NCBI GenBank assembly: GCA_004298555.1
Contig: SCQM01000056.1
Location: forward strand, 1-44,939
From: Actinomycetota bacterium
GTDB lineage: Bacteria; Actinomycetota; Acidimicrobiia; Acidimicrobiales; Acidimicrobiaceae
Direction of reading: 5' to 3'
Length of the DNA: 44,939 nt
Positions within the stretch are counted from its first letter, which is position 1, and every line of letters starts with the position of its first letter. The position numbers were made by a program, and so were the translations under genes. Shown here one piece after another: positions 8,301 through 16,782 of the stretch. Under the pieces are notes generated by a model that had not been told where the DNA came from, did no database searches, and saw nothing but the letters and a program-made list of their open reading frames with translations.

Positions 8301-9053
8301 GATCTCGCCTACGAGCGTGCAGGCGACAGAATCACGTTCGCAGACACCGTGACACAGCCCCGATCTGTGATCTGCTCGCCCGAGTGGTCGGGATGCGAGT
8401 CGGAACGCCGGCGCTACTCCCCGTTTACGATCAATGTCGAACGCAAGAAACCGTGGCACACACTGACCGGAAGACAGCACTTTTATCTTGACCATGAATG
8501 GATTTTCGAGTTGGGCGAAGGTCTGCCAATCTACAGGCCCCCGCTTGATTTAATTGCCAGTTTTGGTGATATCCGCAGGTCAGAACTCGGCGGGAAACAG
8601 CTGGTAGCCCGCTATTTGACGCCTCACTCAAAATGGTCGATTCATTCGGAGTACCAAGACAATCTGCACATGCTGAATTTGTTTAGGGGTGGTCCGATCA
8701 TATGGATCAACAATATCGATGCAGACAAGATAGGCGTGGCTGACAACGATTGGATAGAGGCCTACAACCGTAACGGGGTAACGGTTGCCCGTGCAGCAGT
8801 GACTCATAGAGTTCCCCCTGGCACGGTTCTCATGTACCATGCGGTTGATCGCCACCTGCAAATGCCGATTTCGGAGCTGTCAGGCATGCATGGAGGCACC
8901 GACAACTCTCTCACTAGGGCGGTCATGAAGCCAACCCACATGATAGGAGGCTACGCTCAACTGTCCTTCGGGTTCAACTACTACGGTCCAACAGGTACCC
9001 AGCGCGATGAGATTGTCGCCATTCGCCGTCGTAGCCAGGAGGTGAAGTTCTAA
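5349..9053 (+). CDS. narG: Respiratory nitrate reductase alpha subunit NarG
   Basis: The 1234-residue catalytic subunit reduces nitrate to nitrite at a molybdenum bis-MGD centre, with electrons arriving through NarH. The sequence closely follows E. coli NarG throughout. The FS0 [4Fe-4S] ligands are His66, Cys70, Cys74 and Cys109 (STHGVNCTGSC and EPRGCPRGAS). The Mo-ligand aspartate is Asp235 in SFYDWYADLP. The substrate/cofactor segments TRTPDAHFMTEARY, GSSGKGHE and the C-terminal KPTHMIGGYA block are intact. The length matches the family (about 1220-1250). It lacks a strong Tat signal, as expected for the cytoplasm-facing enzyme. The ATG at 5349 follows AGGACAGGAA and gives the family-typical N-terminus. 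It is the first gene of a narGHJI operon and its stop overlaps narH by one base (TAATG). Confidence 0.98.
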   Translation: MSKNDRRTPAETTGLLGDSGLVRMAKYIQRGEQSTDLRELHRRDGRQAEEFYRDRWRHDKVVRSTHGVNCTGSCSWRVFVKDGIITWETQAVDYPSVGPDSPEYEPRGCPRGASFSWYTYSPARVRYPYIRSELLKIWREARLSTPDPVEAWASIIADPELSRSYKSARGRGGFVRAKWSEVIELMAAAHVHTTSAFGPDRTAGFTVIPAMSMASYAAGTRFYSLMGGTILSFYDWYADLPIASPQVFGDQTDVPESADWWNASYLIIWGTNLPITRTPDAHFMTEARYRGQKVVVVSPDYSDHTKFADDWLAANPGTDAALAMAMGHVMLAEFYRDRKVPRFEEYARTYTDLPFLVKLRQRNGSFVPDHFLTASDSGEEQEGSDWKTVILDEATGKLVIPNGSLGFRWNESGKGKWNLELNGVQPALTIFGRNGATPLPVDLPRFDLEADGGSGILQRGVPAIQIGDTWVTTVFDLVMAQYGVSREGLPGDWPSSYDDAETPYTPAWQERITSVPAAKAARVAREFARNAEVSGGRSMIAMGAGTNHWYHSDQIYRSFLSLLMLGGCEGVNGGGWAHYVGQEKVRPLTGWFTLAFGYDWVRPTRHTASTPFWYLATDQWRYEASHADSLASPLGDGRFNGRSMVDLNAYAARMGWISSNPTFDRNPLDIADQAKAAGKDINEFVVNELKAGRLGFAASDPDSEQNYPRVLTVWRSNLLGSSGKGHEYFLKHLLGADNAVAAEECPPEKRPSEVIWHERAPEGKLDLLINIDFRMTSTGIYSDIVLPAATWYEKHDLSTTDMHPFVHSFNPAIAPPWEARTDFDIFHTLAEKFSELAQTHLGKRTDVVAIPLLHDTPDECAQPGGRALDWMAGECEPVPGKTMPRLVAVERDYPHLAEQMRAIGPAVDVAGATTKGVKIPIERELDYLRRRNGTIPVGFAKGRPRIDRDSLFCEAILAFSGTTNGRLAVEGFRNLEERTGVPLADLAYERAGDRITFADTVTQPRSVICSPEWSGCESERRRYSPFTINVERKKPWHTLTGRQHFYLDHEWIFELGEGLPIYRPPLDLIASFGDIRRSELGGKQLVARYLTPHSKWSIHSEYQDNLHMLNLFRGGPIIWINNIDADKIGVADNDWIEAYNRNGVTVARAAVTHRVPPGTVLMYHAVDRHLQMPISELSGMHGGTDNSLTRAVMKPTHMIGGYAQLSFGFNYYGPTGTQRDEIVAIRRRSQEVKF

Positions 9054-10675
9054 TGCGGATCATGACCCAGGTCACGATGGTGATGAATCTGGACAAGTGC
9101 ATCGGCTGCCACACCTGCACCGTCACCTGCAAACAGACGTGGACCAACCGGCCCGGCACTGAATACGTCTATTTCAACAACGTTGAGACGAAGCCAGGAA
9201 TCGGGTACCCTGCGCGGTACGAAGATCAAAACCACTGGAATGGAGGCTGGGAACTCGACTCCAAAGGCAAGCTGCGCTTGAAGGGTGGGAGCAGGCTCAA
9301 AAGGATGCTTTCAATCTTTTACAATCCGGACTTGCCGACAATCGAGCAGTATCACGACCCCTTTACCTTTGACTATGCCAAGCTGATCGAGGCACCGGCT
9401 GGTTCAAAGGCGCCGTCAGTCTCTGCACGCTCCGCACTGACAGGACGGGAGATGGTCCCGGAATGGGGTTCCAATTGGGAGGACGACCTTGCAGGCGCTC
9501 CGCATCGTGCGTTGTCCGATCCAAATCTCGCAACCATGGCGGACAAGGTTAAGCTTGATTTCGAATCGGTATTCATGTTTTACCTGCCGCGCATCTGTGA
9601 ACACTGCCTCAATCCATCTTGCGTAGCTTCGTGCCCCTCCGGCGCGATGTACAAGCGGGCCGAGGACGGGATTGTTCTAGTGGACCAGGATCGTTGCCGC
9701 GGATGGCGCTTTTGTGTTTCCGGGTGTCCGTACAAGAAGGTCTATTTCAACCACAGAACTGGAAAGGCGGAAAAGTGCACCCTCTGTTTTCCGCGTATCG
9801 AGATAGGACTCCCAACGATCTGCTCCGAATCCTGCACGGGCAGGCTTCGCTACCTGGGGCTGGTCCTCTATGATGCGGACATGGTGACAAAGGCAGCGTC
9901 GACGCGCGATGAAAAGGACTTATATCAAGCACAGCTTGACACATTTCTTGACCCAAATGACCCCGAAGTCACAGCACAGGCGGAACTCCAGGGAATACCA
10001 CGAGACTGGATTCTCGCCGCCAGGCGATCTCCTGCATATGCTCTCATTGCGAAATACAAGGTCGCCCTTCCCCTCCATCCCGAGTTCCGCACAATGCCGA
10101 TGGTATGGTATATTCCTCCGCTGTCACCAGTTACAGATGCCGCGGAAGCAGCTGGCTACCAGGACTCAAATGCGGACGATATCTTCGCAAGCATCGATGT
10201 TCTGCGCATTCCCATGGAATACCTGGCCAACCTTTTCACGGCCGGAGATATTCAGCCCGTCAGGCAGGCCTTACGCCGCCTGGCAATGGTGAGGGCCGTT
10301 ATGCGGATACACCAGCTGGGCTCTGACATTGATATCGTTCCGGAAGAGGTGGGCCTCTCTGAGGACGAGGCTGAAGATCTGTTTCGTCTTTTAGCAATTG
10401 CCCGATACGAAGACCGTTACGTGATACCTCCGGCTCACGCCGAGGATGCCGGAAGGCTTATGGCTCAGCATTCATTGAGCGGATGCTCCTTGGAATCAGA
10501 AGGAGGTCCGGGTATGGGCGGTGGAGGTCCCGGGGTGACCTCCGTCAGCACCTTCCATCCCGGCGGCAGTGATGTCAGCGCACCGCTCGCGCAACGGGAT
10601 AACCGCGGACGCCTGCACCTGCGTATTTCGGAAAATGGTGGCTCAGGACAGACCTTGGGAGGATATTCCTCATGA
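9053..10675 (+). CDS. narH: Respiratory nitrate reductase beta subunit NarH
   Basis: The 540-residue iron-sulfur subunit carries electrons from the NarI haems to NarG through one [3Fe-4S] and three [4Fe-4S] clusters. The first cysteine block is Cys16, Cys19, Cys22, Cys26 (CIGCHTCTVTC). Later blocks are CEHCLNPSCVASCP and CRGWRFCVSGCP, with the Trp that marks the [3Fe-4S] site, then EKCTLCFP and SESCTGRLRYLG, all as in E. coli NarH. The extra C-terminal tail, rich in Gly and Pro (PGMGGGGPG) and low in complexity, runs past the usual end of the fold. It overlaps narG by one base and narJ by four (ATGA), so the operon is translationally coupled. Confidence 0.98.
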   Translation: MRIMTQVTMVMNLDKCIGCHTCTVTCKQTWTNRPGTEYVYFNNVETKPGIGYPARYEDQNHWNGGWELDSKGKLRLKGGSRLKRMLSIFYNPDLPTIEQYHDPFTFDYAKLIEAPAGSKAPSVSARSALTGREMVPEWGSNWEDDLAGAPHRALSDPNLATMADKVKLDFESVFMFYLPRICEHCLNPSCVASCPSGAMYKRAEDGIVLVDQDRCRGWRFCVSGCPYKKVYFNHRTGKAEKCTLCFPRIEIGLPTICSESCTGRLRYLGLVLYDADMVTKAASTRDEKDLYQAQLDTFLDPNDPEVTAQAELQGIPRDWILAARRSPAYALIAKYKVALPLHPEFRTMPMVWYIPPLSPVTDAAEAAGYQDSNADDIFASIDVLRIPMEYLANLFTAGDIQPVRQALRRLAMVRAVMRIHQLGSDIDIVPEEVGLSEDEAEDLFRLLAIARYEDRYVIPPAHAEDAGRLMAQHSLSGCSLESEGGPGMGGGGPGVTSVSTFHPGGSDVSAPLAQRDNRGRLHLRISENGGSGQTLGGYSS

Positions 10676-11301
10676 AAAGGCAGGATGCGGCATTAGTTTT
10701 CGGATGCAGCTCAGTGCTGCTCAGCTACCCGGAAGACGACTTCGAAGCAGATATGCTGGCTCTAAATAAATCGATCGATAAACTTCCGAGAGGCAGAGCG
10801 CGGGCTTGCATCAGATCTGCAGCAGCAGAATTGGCTTCGATGCCTCAGATAGAGGCGGCTGCAAAGTATGTCGAGACGTTCGACCTGCAAAAGCGCCGAA
10901 GCCTGCACCTAACCTATTACCGGCACGGGGACACCCGCGAGCGTGGAGCTGCGCTCGCTTCACTGATGGAGCTTTACAAAAACGCTGGTGCAACACTGTC
11001 GCAGGGGGAACTGCCTGACTATCTACCCGCACTGCTCGAACTTGCGGCAGTTTCGACAATTGGAAGCTCAATACTTAGAGAATACAGAAGCTCAATTCAG
11101 CTGCTTCGCAACGAGCTAACAAAGAGCCTAAACCCATATGCCGGAGTAATCGAAGCTGTCATGGAAGCCGTAGGAGGCATCTCTAAAGGCGACCAAATAG
11201 TGATTCAACGCTACATAGCCGAGGGTCCTCCTGCTGAAAGCGTAGGCCTTGAGCCGTTTAGCAGCCCGGAGGTAATGGGTAAAAAGGCAGAGATAAGATG
11301 A
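10672..11301 (+). CDS. narJ: Nitrate reductase assembly chaperone NarJ
   Basis: A 209-residue cytoplasmic TorD/DmsD-like chaperone. NarJ binds apo-NarG and is needed for insertion of the molybdenum cofactor and FS0 cluster; it is not part of the final enzyme. It is helical, with the family's LSYPEDDF-type opening (residues 13-22), the DLQKRRSLHLTYYRHGDTRERG core (about 70-92) and a GELPDYLPALLELAA segment (about 114-128), all NarJ hallmarks. It overlaps narH and narI by ATGA on both sides, fixing start and end. Identification rests on motifs plus position between narH and narI. Confidence 0.96.
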   Translation: MKRQDAALVFGCSSVLLSYPEDDFEADMLALNKSIDKLPRGRARACIRSAAAELASMPQIEAAAKYVETFDLQKRRSLHLTYYRHGDTRERGAALASLMELYKNAGATLSQGELPDYLPALLELAAVSTIGSSILREYRSSIQLLRNELTKSLNPYAGVIEAVMEAVGGISKGDQIVIQRYIAEGPPAESVGLEPFSSPEVMGKKAEIR

Positions 11302-12050
11302 GCGGCATCACGGTTCCGCAGTTGTTCTGGTGGGTCATTTTGCCCTACGTTTCGATTGCCATTTTCGTGATTGGACACATTTGGCGCTACCGCTATGACC
11401 AGTTTGGCTGGACAAGCCGCTCTACCCAGCTTCAAGAAAAACGGCTGCTCAAATGGGGCTCGCCACTCTTTCACTATGCGACCTTTGCCGCGATCGGGGG
11501 CCACGTTATCGGCATATTGGTACCTGAGAGCTGGACGGGCGCGCTGGGAATATCGGAAAACGCATACCACTGGTTTTCCGCAGCAGCCGGCAGCGTCGCA
11601 GCGGTTGGCGTGATAATAGGTGTCATCATACTTGCCGGCCGCCGGATGTTTGTGGCCAGAGTGCGGGCGACCACGTCGCCGGTCGACTGGCTGGCGCTCA
11701 TACTTTTGGCAATCGTGATCGTTATAGGAATAGGTGAAACAATAGGCGTCAATCTGCTTGGATCCGGATATGACTACCGGCAGAGTGTTGCACTTTGGTT
11801 CCGAGGTCTTTTCGTGGGAAATCCCGACGTATCCGCAATTGCCAAAGCTCCACTGCTGTACCAGATACACGCCACAGCTGCTTGGGCAGTACTTATGGTC
11901 TGGCCCTTCAGCCGGCTGGTACACGCCTGGAGCTATCCGGTCTGGTACATGTGGCGCCCGTTTCTCATTTACAGAACAAAGGTTGCAGCCAGGCCGGCAG
12001 AGCCTGGCACTAGTGGCAGACGGTGGCGCCGGATAGGGGCACGCTACTAG
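11298..12050 (+). CDS. narI: Respiratory nitrate reductase gamma subunit NarI (cytochrome b)
   Basis: The 250-residue integral membrane subunit oxidises quinol and anchors NarGH to the membrane through two b haems. Five hydrophobic helices are visible (about 9-28, 56-75, 93-113, 131-152, 186-204). The four axial histidines sit where E. coli NarI has 56, 66, 187 and 205: here His59 and His69 (FHYATFAAIGGH), and His191 and His209 (YQIHATAAW, RLVHAWSYP). The conserved HIWRYRYDQFGWTSRS follows helix one. A short basic tail extends beyond the last helix. The start overlaps narJ by ATGA. Confidence 0.97.
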   Translation: MSGITVPQLFWWVILPYVSIAIFVIGHIWRYRYDQFGWTSRSTQLQEKRLLKWGSPLFHYATFAAIGGHVIGILVPESWTGALGISENAYHWFSAAAGSVAAVGVIIGVIILAGRRMFVARVRATTSPVDWLALILLAIVIVIGIGETIGVNLLGSGYDYRQSVALWFRGLFVGNPDVSAIAKAPLLYQIHATAAWAVLMVWPFSRLVHAWSYPVWYMWRPFLIYRTKVAARPAEPGTSGRRWRRIGARY

Positions 12051-12078
12051 AGAGAGACCCCGGGTAAAACGTCTAATT

Positions 12079-13260
12079 ATGAGTACACCAGAAAACGGAA
12101 AATCAGTGACCGAATACAATAATGACAAAACAGACCAATTGGGGAAGGTACACCGGTCGGACGCGCAGCTCGACTCGCGCAAAGCAGCCCCGCTGCTTGC
12201 TGCGCCGCCGGGAATGCTGAGACGCACTATCGCCACGCTGGACCCTGGATACTTTGCCTTGGTAATGGGAAGTGGAATAGTATCAGTTGGCACCGACCTT
12301 CTCGGATTTGCCCTGATCTCGCGAATCATTCTGGCAGTCACCATCGTCGGATTTGCTGTGCTACTTACCGCCTATCTGGCGAGAGCGATCTGGTTCTGGC
12401 CGTGGTTTGTCCAAAGTCTGCGAGACCCGACCACAGCAATGGCGTACTTCACGGTAGTGGCGGGCTCAAATGTTCTTGGAATTCGTCTGCTCATGGCCGG
12501 CCATCAAGTTCTCACCATTGTCTTGGGGGCCTTTGCAAGTATTGTCTGGCTGATGCTGACGTACGGACTCCCGTCATTTATCATTGCCTCAGCCAGAAGG
12601 CCGATCCTTAGGGAGATCAACGGAACGTGGCTGATATGGGTTGTCGCGACTCAGTCTTTGGCAATATCGGCAAGCGGTGTGGCTGGTGTTACCAAGATTG
12701 AAGGGCTGGCAAGCGCGCTTCCAACTCTCGCTGTCTGCCTATGGAGCGTTGGAGTGATGCTCTACCTGATCCTGATTGTGATTATTTTCTTCAGACTCTT
12801 GCTCGTGGAAGTAACTCCCTCGGAAATGGGCCCGGCCTACTGGATCGCAATGGGCGCAACCGCTATTAGTGTCAGGGCTGCTGCAGGTATCCTTCTGCTT
12901 CATGGCCCCCATGCTGTGGTAATCGTCAACGATATGCGCCCCTTCCTGATCGGACTGTCAGTGGTATTTTGGTCTTTCGGCAGCTGGTGGATCCCGTTGC
13001 TTGTCCTGTTCGGACTCTGGCGCTACCTCCTCCGAGGCTATTCGCGCGAGTATGAGCCTCGGCTGTGGAGTGTAGTTTTCCCGCTTGGCATGTACACTGT
13101 GGCCTCGTTCACACTTGGGAGTGTGGCAAAACTGGACTTCATGACTGCAATTGCCAGAGTTTGGGTCTGGATCGGGGTGTTCGCCTGGGCTGGTCTGCTC
13201 ATCTCTATGCTCTTGGCCCTTATCAAGGCTAAATGGCGCCCGCAGCAGGCGGCCGGTTAG
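12079..13260 (+). CDS. TDT/SLAC1-TehA family anion transporter, last gene of the nar operon
   Basis: A 393-residue membrane protein with about ten hydrophobic helices from residue 55 onward, after a polar N-terminal tail of some 50 residues. The opening TLDPGYFALVMGSGIVSVGT is the typical first-helix signature of the tellurite-resistance/dicarboxylate transporter family, which includes TehA, fungal sulfite pump Ssu1 and the plant anion channel SLAC1. It starts 28 bases after narI in the same direction, so it is probably cotranscribed. Family members conduct nitrate, nitrite, sulfite or dicarboxylates. Beside a nitrate reductase and with no NarK in view, a nitrate/nitrite carrier is the natural guess. 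That function is inference. It ends 93 bases before the convergent dnaE2 stop. Confidence 0.85.
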   Translation: MSTPENGKSVTEYNNDKTDQLGKVHRSDAQLDSRKAAPLLAAPPGMLRRTIATLDPGYFALVMGSGIVSVGTDLLGFALISRIILAVTIVGFAVLLTAYLARAIWFWPWFVQSLRDPTTAMAYFTVVAGSNVLGIRLLMAGHQVLTIVLGAFASIVWLMLTYGLPSFIIASARRPILREINGTWLIWVVATQSLAISASGVAGVTKIEGLASALPTLAVCLWSVGVMLYLILIVIIFFRLLLVEVTPSEMGPAYWIAMGATAISVRAAAGILLLHGPHAVVIVNDMRPFLIGLSVVFWSFGSWWIPLLVLFGLWRYLLRGYSREYEPRLWSVVFPLGMYTVASFTLGSVAKLDFMTAIARVWVWIGVFAWAGLLISMLLALIKAKWRPQQAAG

Positions 13261-13353
13261 GTGAAACGCTTGAACAGACTTGCAATTGCATCCGATTGAT
13301 ATTTCGCTACGAAACGACGCCGCCGTCACATCGGGAACTGCAATATGCGGCTT

Positions 13354-16300
13354 TCAATGAAAGTCCCTTGAGGCAGACCGAATTTTCACTGGAAGCTTTT
13401 CGATCTTCTCAGCGACCACATTGACAACCCCGCTGACTTTCTCGACTCTTCCGCTAACAATAAGAGCTGGAGAAAGTTTGGCAATCGAGCGATACCTGAC
13501 CCATAATCCTTTCGAACAAACAACGTTAATTAGCCCAGTCTCATCTTCCAAATTTATAAATGTCGTTCCGTTTGCTGTAGCCGGTCGTTGCCTATGCGTC
13601 ACCACGCCTGCTACTTTGACGCGCACACTATTTTCAATATGAGCTAGATCACCAGCTGAAACAACTCCCTTGGCCGCAAGTTCATCTCTCTCAAACACAA
13701 GAGGGTGCCCGGCAGGAGATATGCCATAAGACCACAACTGGAGATGCGCCCTCTCACGGTCGCTAATAGGACTAAGAGAAGGGGCCTTGGAACCAACGGC
13801 CATAGAAGGAAGTATCCCTTCGGAGTAGCGTGAACCAGGCCCGGCTGCCCAAAGCGCGCTTCTTGTATCTAAGGCATCCAAAGAAAGATCATCGGCAAGG
13901 AGACCGTCCAGTGCTCCCGCAGTAGCCAAGGCCTCCAACTGGGCGGCACCCAACGAAACAGTTCTAGCCAAATGTTCTATAGATCTATAAGGACCGTTGC
14001 CAGAAATCTTCTCCGCCAATGCTGTGCCTATACCCCGTATTGAAGAAATTCCTATTCGAAGAGCGACTCCATTCTCTGTTTTCTCCAAGTCGGCTCTGTG
14101 GTCGGAATGGTTTACATGGGGTGTCAGCACCTTGACACCATGTCTTTTGGCATCTGCAACCAATGTCTGAGGAGACCAAAATCCCATGGGCTGCGCCCTA
14201 ATAAGTCCTGCATAAAAAGCGGCAGGATAATGGTATTTTAACCAGGCACTCGCATATACAAGATATGCAAAGGCAGCAGAATGGCTCTCCGGAAACCCAA
14301 AAGAAGCGAAGGCGGAAAGCTTGCTGAATATCTCCCTTGCGACTGTTTCCGATATCCCTCTTTGGAACATGCCCTCAAAGAGCCGCTCCCTTAGACGATT
14401 CATCTTTTCGCTTGAACGCTTCGACCCCATGGCACTTCGGAGCTGGTCAGCCTCTCCAGGAGTAAAACCAGCCACATCTATGGCCATCTGCATCAACTGC
14501 TCTTGAAAAAGCGGAACCCCCAAAGTCTTTGACAAGGAATTCTCCAACAGCGGATGAAGATAGGTGACCTCTTCGAGGCCATTCCTCCTCCGAATATATG
14601 GATGGACTGATCCCCCTTGTATCGGGCCAGGACGTATAAGAGCCACCTCAACTACCAGGTCGTAAAAGCAGCGGGGCTTCAGCCTTGGCAAGGTGGCCAT
14701 CTGAGCCCTGCTTTCGACCTGGAAAACCCCTATGGTGTCGGCATTGGAAAGCATTTCATAAATGCAGTCTTCCTGGGGTATGAGAGCCAGATCGATTTCA
14801 TGGCCATGGAACTCCGCAACAAGATCGACCATCTCATGCAATGCCGATAGCATCCCAAGACCTAAAAGATCGAATTTGACCAAACCAACCTGAGCACAAT
14901 CATCCTTATCCCATTGCATCACGGTCCGGTTCTCCATTCTCGCCCATTCAATGGGACAAACCTCGGATATTTCCCTATCGCATATGACCATCCCACCCAC
15001 ATGTATGCCGGTATGCCGGGGATTGTTCTCAATCTGCTTGGCGATATCCAGGACTTCCTTTGGAGCAGTGACCACTTTGTTGCCGCCGGAGTCTTTGAGT
15101 TCAAGACTTCGGGCCAGGCCAGGATGCCTTTCAACTTGGGAAACCCAAGAATCCGCCACACCCTGGGAATAGCCGAGTGCTCTGGCAACATCACGTATTG
15201 CAGACTTTGATCTATAGGTGACAACTGTGGAAACCTGGCTCGCCCTCAAGCGGGAGTGACGTCGGTATATGTATTGAATTACCTCTTCGCGCCGATCACT
15301 CTCTATATCCACGTCGATATCAGGAGGACCATCCCTGTGGGGAGAAAGAAACCTTTCGAACAAAAGTTTGAGAGAGACAGGATCGACGTTAGTTATACCG
15401 ATGGCGTAACAGACAGCAGAATTAGCAGCAGATCCCCGACCCTGGCAAAAAATTCTATTGGCATTGCAGAACTCCACTATGTCCCAAACAACCAGGAAAT
15501 ATCCTGCAAATCCAAGCTTGGAAATAATATCGAGTTCATAGTCAAGCTGTTCATAAGCGCCAGATATCCGGGGATTGCTCCTTGGCCCATACCTGGCAGG
15601 AGCCATTCGATAAGTCAACTCTCTCAAAAAGCTCATCTCATCGTGACCCTGAGGAACCAGGAAATCAGGAAGCTTTGGAGCTATAAGTTCCAAGTCAAAA
15701 GCACACTCAAGACCAAGGTCATGGGCATTTTGAACCAAAGTGGGAAACTTGGCGAAGCGTCTTAGTTGCTCCTTGGGAGAACGCAGATTTGCCATTGGAT
15801 ACGAAGGAAGCCAACCATCTATTTCATCAATAGGCCTATTGGACCTTATGGCCATCAGGATCTGAGCCAACTTGGCCGAATCCCTCGTTGCATAGTGGAC
15901 ATTGTTAGTTGCAACTAGCTCAACTCCCAAAGACGTTGCAATTTTGGCCAGTTCCATGTTGCGCGGCTCATCTAATGGATCAGCGTGATCCCAGCATTCA
16001 ACAAAGACTTTCTCCCGGCCAAATAGATCGCACAGGTATGCAAGTTTCTCTTTAGCAGCCCTTGGACCATATTCAACAAGAGTCTTCGAGATCAGACCCT
16101 TTCGGCATCCAGTCAAAATGGCCCAATCACCATCATCGGCAGAAGCCAGCCCTTCGTAGGAAAGCTCAAAACTTCCCTTCTCTCTGTTGGCCATATGGCC
16201 AGAAGAAATAATCTTGGACAATGAGCTGTACCCCTTTGGTCCCTTAGCTAGAACAACCAAGTGGTCGCCGGGCGGATCTACACTGCTATCCCGGGAAACA

Positions 16301-16518
16301 CTACTTCCCAAGGTAAGTTCAGCCCCATAGATTGCCGGCAATCCACATAGCCTTGCCGCACCAGCAAAGCGGGGAACCGCGTAAAGTCCATTATGGTCAG
16401 TGATTGCAAGTGCGGACAGGCCAAGCAACGATGCCACCTTCACTAGTTCCTCTGGATCGCTGGCCCCATCTAGAAAACTAAAATTCGAGTGGCAATGAAG
16501 CTCGGCATAACCTTCCAT
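13354..16518 (-). CDS. dnaE2: Error-prone DNA polymerase III alpha subunit DnaE2 (ImuC)
   Basis: A 1054-residue C-family DNA polymerase that performs damage-induced mutagenic translesion synthesis with ImuA' and ImuB. Domains in order: an N-terminal PHP domain (1-about 280; metal-ligand-type residues His8, His10, His42 and Glu67 look preserved); the palm with the catalytic aspartates in PPDIDVD (Asp400 and Asp402) and the GRGSAANSAVCY motif (361-371); fingers and tandem HhH; and a C-terminal OB fold (about 960-1054) without the tau-binding tail of replicative DnaE. The short length is typical of DnaE2. A perfect LexA box lies 13 bases upstream. The -10 TAATAT (16530-16525) puts the transcription start at about the ATG, and there is no ribosome binding site, so the mRNA is probably leaderless. 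Confidence 0.96.
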   Translation of the reverse strand: MEGYAELHCHSNFSFLDGASDPEELVKVASLLGLSALAITDHNGLYAVPRFAGAARLCGLPAIYGAELTLGSSVSRDSSVDPPGDHLVVLAKGPKGYSSLSKIISSGHMANREKGSFELSYEGLASADDGDWAILTGCRKGLISKTLVEYGPRAAKEKLAYLCDLFGREKVFVECWDHADPLDEPRNMELAKIATSLGVELVATNNVHYATRDSAKLAQILMAIRSNRPIDEIDGWLPSYPMANLRSPKEQLRRFAKFPTLVQNAHDLGLECAFDLELIAPKLPDFLVPQGHDEMSFLRELTYRMAPARYGPRSNPRISGAYEQLDYELDIISKLGFAGYFLVVWDIVEFCNANRIFCQGRGSAANSAVCYAIGITNVDPVSLKLLFERFLSPHRDGPPDIDVDIESDRREEVIQYIYRRHSRLRASQVSTVVTYRSKSAIRDVARALGYSQGVADSWVSQVERHPGLARSLELKDSGGNKVVTAPKEVLDIAKQIENNPRHTGIHVGGMVICDREISEVCPIEWARMENRTVMQWDKDDCAQVGLVKFDLLGLGMLSALHEMVDLVAEFHGHEIDLALIPQEDCIYEMLSNADTIGVFQVESRAQMATLPRLKPRCFYDLVVEVALIRPGPIQGGSVHPYIRRRNGLEEVTYLHPLLENSLSKTLGVPLFQEQLMQMAIDVAGFTPGEADQLRSAMGSKRSSEKMNRLRERLFEGMFQRGISETVAREIFSKLSAFASFGFPESHSAAFAYLVYASAWLKYHYPAAFYAGLIRAQPMGFWSPQTLVADAKRHGVKVLTPHVNHSDHRADLEKTENGVALRIGISSIRGIGTALAEKISGNGPYRSIEHLARTVSLGAAQLEALATAGALDGLLADDLSLDALDTRSALWAAGPGSRYSEGILPSMAVGSKAPSLSPISDRERAHLQLWSYGISPAGHPLVFERDELAAKGVVSAGDLAHIENSVRVKVAGVVTHRQRPATANGTTFINLEDETGLINVVCSKGLWVRYRSIAKLSPALIVSGRVEKVSGVVNVVAEKIEKLPVKIRSASRDFH

Positions 16519-16524
16519 CTTGTA

Positions 16525-16545
16525 ATATTATCGAACATATGTTCG
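16525..16545 (-). promoter_or_regulatory. LexA (SOS) box and -10 element of dnaE2
   Basis: CGAACATATGTTCG (16532-16545) is a perfect match to the Gram-positive LexA consensus CGAAC-N4-GTTCG. It is followed on the minus strand by TAATAT as -10, seven bases before the ATG. The box is identical in all 14 bases to the one upstream of imuA' at 23279-23292. Confidence 0.92.
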
Positions 16546-16782
16546 ATTCATACCAAAATAATCCGAAACTTCACCGAAATGGCATGAGATGAGGAACCCG
16601 CGAAATTACTCGTGCAGAGCACTCGATATTTTCCGAATCACCAGCCCTTCAAAAACGCCCATCCACAAAAATCCCACGATCAGAAAGCCTGAATCAAGGT
16701 CCTGGATATAGAAACCTTCCACTTCCCGGGATCATCCATATGCTTTCGTGAGCCTCCCAAAATGGCCGGCCACAAACTATAT

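Noticed and set aside
8004-8495. 163-codon open frame on the minus strand
   Set aside because: It lies opposite conserved narG sequence; a shadow frame.
11211-12344. 377-codon open frame on the minus strand
   Set aside because: It lies opposite narI and the start of the TDT gene, both well supported by motifs, and shows no domain or ribosome binding site of its own.
15256-15765. 169-codon open frame on the plus strand
   Set aside because: It is antisense to the well-conserved DnaE2 polymerase region and has no recognisable motif.
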